From positions 1 through 8,288 of the forward strand of contig JBGPLH010000132.1 in NCBI GenBank assembly GCA_041486365.1: 8,288 nt of DNA. The letters are read 5' to 3'. Made by a program: the position numbers and the translations under genes. The notes below the pieces were generated by a model that was given only the letters and a program-made list of their open reading frames with translations, had not been told where the DNA came from and did no database searches. How positions within the stretch are numbered: position 1 is the first letter of the stretch; each line of letters starts with the position of its first letter. The DNA comes from JBGPLH01 sp041486365 [NCBI: Thermodesulfobacteriota bacterium] (lineage in GTDB: Bacteria; JAUYMQ01). Shown here one piece after another: positions 5,115-8,288 of the stretch.

Positions 5115-6611
5115 ATGAAGTCGATCCGAAGGTCCCTGCTTTTCCTCGGCGTGGCGGCCCTGATCGGCGCGGCCCCCGTGTCTGCCACGCCCCCTGTGTC
5201 TGCCACGCCCCCCGCGCCTCCCTTCCTGTCCCCGAAGATCGGGTCCGGGCTCGACGCGCGCGAGTCGTCGCGCGCGTCGCTCTCGCTCACGATCTACAAC
5301 CAGGACCTCGCCCTCGTCCGCGACGTGCGCAATCTCACGCTCCCTCACGGCGTGAGCGATCTGCGGTTCCTCGATGTGGCGTCTTCGATCGATCCCACGA
5401 GCGTGCAGATTCGCTCCGTCGAAGGCGCGGCGCCCTTCAGCGTGATCGAGCAGAACTACCGCTACGATCTGATCAGCCCTGAAAAGCTCCTCGACAGGTA
5501 CGTCGGGCGTCAGATGGAGGTGTTCGTGTCGCAGGGAGGCGATCAGCCCGGGCGCTGGGAGAAGGCCACCCTGCTGTCGAACAACGGCGGGCCCGTTTAC
5601 CGGATGGGCGACCGGATCGCCGTGGGCGAGGGTATGCGCGTGCGGCTCCCCGACCTCCCCGCCGATCTGGCGGCGCGTCCCACGCTCGTGTGGAAGCTCG
5701 ACGCGGGCCCCGGCGGTCCCCGGCGCGTGGAAGCGAGCTATCTCACATCGCAGATCTCCTGGACCGCGGACTACATTGCGATGCTGGCCGGCGACGGCAA
5801 GCACGCCGATCTCACGGGCTGGGTGACGATCGACAACCGGAGTGGCACGGCCTACCGGAACGCCGGCGTGCAGCTCGTGGCGGGTGACGTTCACAGGGTG
5901 ATGCCCGTGGGCATGGGCATGGTCATGGAGGCCATGGCGGCGCCCATGGCCAAGCGCGACCAGGCTCAGTTCCGGGAGGAGGGCTTCTTCGAGTACCACC
6001 TCTACACGCTGAACCGCCGCGCCACGATTCTCGACCGGGAGACGAAGCAGATCCAGCTTCTCGCGGCCCGCGACATCCCCGTCACGAAGGAGATGCTCTA
6101 CTTCGGCGCGTCCGAGTCCTGGCGCACGCAGGACGGTGAAGTTCGCTCGAACCAGAAGGTGGGCGTATATCTTCGCGTGAAGAACGCCAAGGAGATGGGG
6201 CTCGGCATGCCGCTCCCGAAGGGGCGTGTGCGCGTCTATCAGCGGGACCCGCGTGGCACGGAGCAGTTCCTAGGCGAGGATCAGATCGATCACACGCCGC
6301 GGAACGAGGAGCTGAAGCTCAAGGTGGGCGACGCCTTCGACGTCGTGGGGAGCCGGCGCCAGACCGAGTACAGGCGCACGTTCTCGATCAAGGGCCTGTA
6401 CGCCGCCGACGTGGCCTTCGAGGTCGAGATCCGCAACCACAAGGACGAGCCGGTCACCGTCGGGATTCTCGAGCCGCTCTTCGGCGACTGGCGCGTGATC
6501 GCCTCGAGCCACCCGTGGAAGAAGGTGGACGCGGGGACGCTCCGCTTCGACGTGAAGGTGCCCGCCGAGAAGGCGGTGAAGGTGACCTACAAGGTTCACG
6601 TGGAGGACTGA
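5115..6611 (+). CDS. Secreted DUF4139 domain-containing protein
   Basis: The 498-residue protein starts with a signal peptide (MKSIRRSLLFLGVAALIGAA, cleavage probably after PVSA at residue 24), so it acts outside the cytoplasm. DUF4139 hallmarks run from about residue 205 to the end: EASYLTSQISWTADYIAML (206-224), LTGWVTIDNRSGTAYRNA (233-250), VQLVAGDVHRV (252-262), FFEYHLYTL (291-299), VRVYQRD (382-388) and GEDQIDHTP (387-395 region). The N-terminal part (about 55-205) is probably the partner beta-domain common in such proteins. The family has no established biochemical function; many members are secreted. A stretch with six methionines in 16 residues (263-278) separates two conserved blocks. 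AGGAGG (5102-5107) lies 7 bases before ATG 5115, a strong start. The gene follows the sigma/anti-sigma pair with its own candidate ECF promoter, which suggests it is an output of that system. Confidence 0.88.
   Translation: MKSIRRSLLFLGVAALIGAAPVSATPPVSATPPAPPFLSPKIGSGLDARESSRASLSLTIYNQDLALVRDVRNLTLPHGVSDLRFLDVASSIDPTSVQIRSVEGAAPFSVIEQNYRYDLISPEKLLDRYVGRQMEVFVSQGGDQPGRWEKATLLSNNGGPVYRMGDRIAVGEGMRVRLPDLPADLAARPTLVWKLDAGPGGPRRVEASYLTSQISWTADYIAMLAGDGKHADLTGWVTIDNRSGTAYRNAGVQLVAGDVHRVMPVGMGMVMEAMAAPMAKRDQAQFREEGFFEYHLYTLNRRATILDRETKQIQLLAARDIPVTKEMLYFGASESWRTQDGEVRSNQKVGVYLRVKNAKEMGLGMPLPKGRVRVYQRDPRGTEQFLGEDQIDHTPRNEELKLKVGDAFDVVGSRRQTEYRRTFSIKGLYAADVAFEVEIRNHKDEPVTVGILEPLFGDWRVIASSHPWKKVDAGTLRFDVKVPAEKAVKVTYKVHVED
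5176..5211 (+). repeat. Two tandem 18-base copies in the signal-peptide region
   Basis: An 18-base unit ending GTGTCTGCCACGCCCC occurs twice head to tail (5176-5193 and 5194-5211) with one mismatch. It is in frame and encodes the hexapeptide PVSATP twice, duplicating the probable signal-peptidase site. Replication slippage is the likely origin. Loss of one copy would keep the reading frame. Confidence 0.8.
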
Positions 6612-6627
6612 GAGGTGGGAGAAAAAA

Positions 6628-6655
6628 GGACGGCCGGGCGGAAGCCCGGCCGTCC
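6628..6655. terminator. Bidirectional intrinsic terminator between convergent units
   Basis: A perfect 12-bp stem (GGACGGCCGGGC with GCCCGGCCGTCC) closes a GGAA loop. On the minus strand it is followed directly by TTTTTT (plus-strand A run 6622-6627), making a textbook terminator 16 bases after the stop of the TIGR04073-like gene. On the plus strand it lies 16 bases after the DUF4139 stop and is followed by CGCTTTC, a weaker T tract. Confidence 0.9.
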
Positions 6656-6671
6656 CGCTTTCAGAGGCCGA

Positions 6672-7034
6672 TCAATCGTCGAAGAGCGTTTCGGGAACCA
6701 GGACCGGCTTGTAGTAGCGCGGGGACGGTATGAAAAAGGTCACCGTCTCATACGCGCCTCCGGCCAGCCGATCGCCCGACTGCACGATCCCGTCCGCCGT
6801 ACCGTAGAAGAACATCGTGAAGGGATCCCGCTGATCGGCGTAGTGGTACCACGCCAGGGGAAGCTCCAGCCAGAAGGTCGTGCCGTTGATGAACCCGCGA
6901 CCGAACTTCTTCCAGATCTTCATCCCGTCGCTATCGTTCTTGTTGTACGTGTGGCCCGCCAGGCTCACCGTGGGAGCCGCCAGGATCGCGGCAACCAGGG
7001 CGAAAACGGCCAGGCACTTCGTGAGTCTTTTCAT
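6672..7034 (-). CDS. Small secreted TIGR04073-like (exosortase-system-associated) protein
   Basis: This 120-residue protein has a clear signal peptide (MKRLTKCLAVFALVAAILAA, cleavage probably after SLA at residue 26), leaving a mature protein of about 94 residues. Its core matches my memory of the TIGR04073 family plan: a K-F-G-R-G-F-I-N block (43-50), WLELP (55-59), a glycine-rich middle, GGAYETVTFFIPSP (92-105) and PVLVPETLF near the C-terminus. The family name comes from co-occurrence with exosortase genes; the molecular role is unknown, and no exosortase or PEP-CTERM protein is present here. GAGAGGT (plus-strand 7041-7047) lies 6 bases before the ATG. It is the last gene of its operon: 71 bases after the OmpA-fusion gene and 16 bases before the terminator. 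The upstream protein ends in a related domain, so the two are probably paralogous and may share a partner or location. Confidence 0.75.
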   Translation of the reverse strand: MKRLTKCLAVFALVAAILAAPTVSLAGHTYNKNDSDGMKIWKKFGRGFINGTTFWLELPLAWYHYADQRDPFTMFFYGTADGIVQSGDRLAGGAYETVTFFIPSPRYYKPVLVPETLFDD

Positions 7035-7062
7035 GAGGTCACCTCTCGTCGCGGTGGATGCC

Positions 7063-7083
7063 CCCCCGCGCCTCGCGCGGGGG
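7063..7083. other. GC-only hairpin between the OmpA-fusion and TIGR04073-like genes
   Basis: A perfect 9-bp stem CCCCCGCGC/GCGCGGGGG with a 3-base loop lies in the 71-base intercistronic gap. It is very stable on paper and has no following T run, so it is unlikely to terminate by itself. It could protect the 3' end of the upstream message or set different levels for the two genes. Confidence 0.5.
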
Positions 7084-7105
7084 CGTCAGGACCAGGACCG
7101 TCTCC

Positions 7106-8107
7106 TTAGAAGATGTGCCTCAGGTCGAGGACATCCGGGTCGAGGGTCGCGAAGTCGTCGGGAAGCGGCACGAAGAAGGTGCCCATCTCGAACGCGCCCG
7201 CGGCCGTCCGGCCAACGGCCTTCGCCGCGCCGTGCGCCGACCCGTAGCCGGTCCCCGTCAGCAGGTCCCGCTTGGCCACTGTCTGGCTGAAGGTCTTCGG
7301 GAGCTCGATGAACCCCGTCGTGATGTTGATCATCCCCCGCGCGAATTTCTTCCCGGCCGTGTGGACGTAGTCGTCGTTTGCCGCCGCGTCGAGGCTCGTC
7401 CCGGCCGGGAAATCGTACTTCTCCGGCCTGCCGTACTTGTCCTCGGTGTCGGCGTAGCCGAGCGACCAGGTGCGCAGCACCTTGAACGCCACATTGCGGT
7501 TCTCGACGCGGCCCGACCGGGTCCGATTGGAGGCCACAGGCCCGAACTCGCTGTGGGGCGCGTAGCCGATGCGCTCGGGGGCGATCCCGTGGTCCATGAG
7601 GTACTGGCCAACGGACTCGGCGCGCCGCTCGGAGAGGTGGTAGTTGAAGTGCGCGCTCGCGGGGCTCGAGGTGTTCCCCTCGATCACCACGCAGGTGTCA
7701 TCCTCCCAGGCGAGGATGTTGACGGCCTCGTCGAGCATCGGCTTGTCCTCCTCGCGGACGTCGGCCGAGCCGTTGTTGAAATGGACCGCCTGCAGCAGGA
7801 TCTCAGGGCGATGGGCCTGCAGCTTCGTCCAGACTTCCTTTACGGACCCGCGCGCATTGGCCACGTCCTGGTCCACGTCGTTGTCCCACTCGTCGAATTC
7901 GTGCTGCGCCTGCTTGAGCGAGACGGACGCCTTTCCGAGGTCCTCCGGCGTCCGCTTGAGCGCTCCCGCTCCGATCGCGCGCTGCACGGAATCCTCCAGC
8001 TTGTGGATCTCCGCCTGCGTGTCCTGCCGCGTGGCACAGCCCGCTCCCATCCAGAGGAGGGAGGCCGCCGCGGCCAGGACCGCCAGACCGTTCAACCTTG
8101 CGTGCAT
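7106..8107 (-). CDS. OmpA-domain envelope protein (probable lipoprotein) with a C-terminal TIGR04073-like domain
   Basis: The 333-residue product has an N-terminal hydrophobic signal ending GAGC, so Cys24 could be lipidated; Gly instead of Leu at -3 makes the lipobox imperfect. Residues 28-100 are charged and probably helical or coiled coil. Residues about 105-212 form an OmpA C-terminal-type fold: VHFNNGSADVREEDKPML, NYHLSERRAESVGQYL (155-170), IAPERIGYAPHSEFGPVASN and GRVENRNVAF. In the GHTD motif the sequence is GNTS, so the diaminopimelate-binding Asp is Ser147, while the partner Arg162 remains; NRR is NRN. After a linker, residues 251-333 repeat the plan of the neighbouring small protein: KKFARGMINITTGFIELPK, a glycine/alanine-rich middle and GAFEMGTFFVPLP. 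AGGAGGAAG (8113-8121) gives a strong start 5 bases upstream. The likely role is anchoring the C-terminal domain to the outer membrane and cell wall. The fused domain is the unusual part. Confidence 0.85.
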   Translation of the reverse strand: MHARLNGLAVLAAAASLLWMGAGCATRQDTQAEIHKLEDSVQRAIGAGALKRTPEDLGKASVSLKQAQHEFDEWDNDVDQDVANARGSVKEVWTKLQAHRPEILLQAVHFNNGSADVREEDKPMLDEAVNILAWEDDTCVVIEGNTSSPASAHFNYHLSERRAESVGQYLMDHGIAPERIGYAPHSEFGPVASNRTRSGRVENRNVAFKVLRTWSLGYADTEDKYGRPEKYDFPAGTSLDAAANDDYVHTAGKKFARGMINITTGFIELPKTFSQTVAKRDLLTGTGYGSAHGAAKAVGRTAAGAFEMGTFFVPLPDDFATLDPDVLDLRHIF

Positions 8108-8194
8108 GAGTGCTTCCTCCTGCGCGAGTGTCGTTCGTTTCAGACCTTAGTCGGCCCCCCCCAGCCCGCGGGGAAGGCCCCTGCGTGTGCTGCC

Positions 8195-8288
8195 TCAGAA
8201 CGCCTGCTCGGTGGTGGCCTCTTCGGCCAGCTTCATCGCCTTCTTCGCGAAGCACTCGGCGCCCGTGTAATCCATCTCGTCGTACTCG
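8195..8288 (-). CDS. Unidentified protein, C-terminal 30 residues only (cut by window edge)
   Basis: The minus strand is open from the window edge to a TGA at 8195-8197 and encodes 30 residues (EYDEMDYTGAECFAKKAMKL followed by AEEATTEQAF). The charged, alanine-rich helix fits the end of a small envelope or coiled-coil protein, such as one exported alongside an OmpA-domain lipoprotein, but family assignment is not possible from this fragment. It lies 87 bases upstream of the OmpA-fusion gene on the same strand and probably belongs to the same operon. The composition and neat end make a real gene more likely than a chance frame. Confidence 0.6.
   Translation of the reverse strand, partial: EYDEMDYTGAECFAKKAMKLAEEATTEQAF

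Noticed and set aside
4998-5999. Minus-strand open frame of 333 codons opposite the DUF4139 gene
   Set aside because: It is His/Arg/Gly-rich with no motif or signal, and the plus strand encodes a recognisable DUF4139 protein with a strong ribosome-binding site.
6672-7034. PEP-CTERM sorting signal or exosortase substrate, prompted by the TIGR04073 association
   Set aside because: No PEP motif followed by a transmembrane helix and basic tail occurs at the C-terminus of any protein here.
8155-8162. Run of eight C, and a run of seven C at 7061-7067, as phase-variable tracts
   Set aside because: Both lie between genes, not in a reading frame, and such runs are expected in DNA this GC-rich.

Overview
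This is a high-GC (roughly 65-70 % by eye), gene-dense chromosomal segment from a Gram-negative-type bacterium. The envelope features support that: cleavable signal peptides, a probable lipoprotein carrying an OmpA-type peptidoglycan-binding fold, and a membrane-anchored zinc anti-sigma factor. I cannot fix the phylum. A TIGR04073-like protein next to a eukaryote-type glutaminyl cyclase homologue suggests an uncultured or deep-branching lineage, but this is only a hint. There is no tRNA, rRNA, CRISPR array, insertion sequence or phage gene. No gene-free stretch exceeds 300 bases; the longest, 1283-1521, is a divergent promoter region.

Layout. (1) 1-1282, minus strand: most of a ComM/YifB AAA+ protein, cut by the left edge. 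(2) 1522-3286, plus strand: a secreted glutaminyl-peptide cyclotransferase-like M28 protein followed 34 bases later by moaC (molybdenum cofactor synthesis). (3) 3462-6611, plus strand: an ECF sigma factor, a translationally coupled membrane anti-sigma factor with a ZAS zinc motif, and a secreted DUF4139 protein. (4) 6628-6655: a perfect 12-bp hairpin that is a bidirectional terminator between convergent units. (5) 6672-8288, minus strand: an envelope operon whose reading order is a gene cut by the right edge, then an OmpA-domain protein with a TIGR04073-like C-terminal domain, then a small stand-alone TIGR04073-like secreted protein.

The most interesting points are these. Two ECF-promoter-like motifs with identical architecture (GGGAAC, 16 bases, TGTC) lie at the sigma gene and in front of the DUF4139 gene. 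This suggests a self-contained envelope-response unit, and it raises doubt about the sigma start codon. The right-hand operon pairs a stand-alone TIGR04073-like protein with a second copy of the domain fused to an OmpA domain. In that OmpA domain the aspartate normally used to bind diaminopimelate is replaced by serine. These are readings of the sequence by eye; family names come from recognised motifs, not from a database search.
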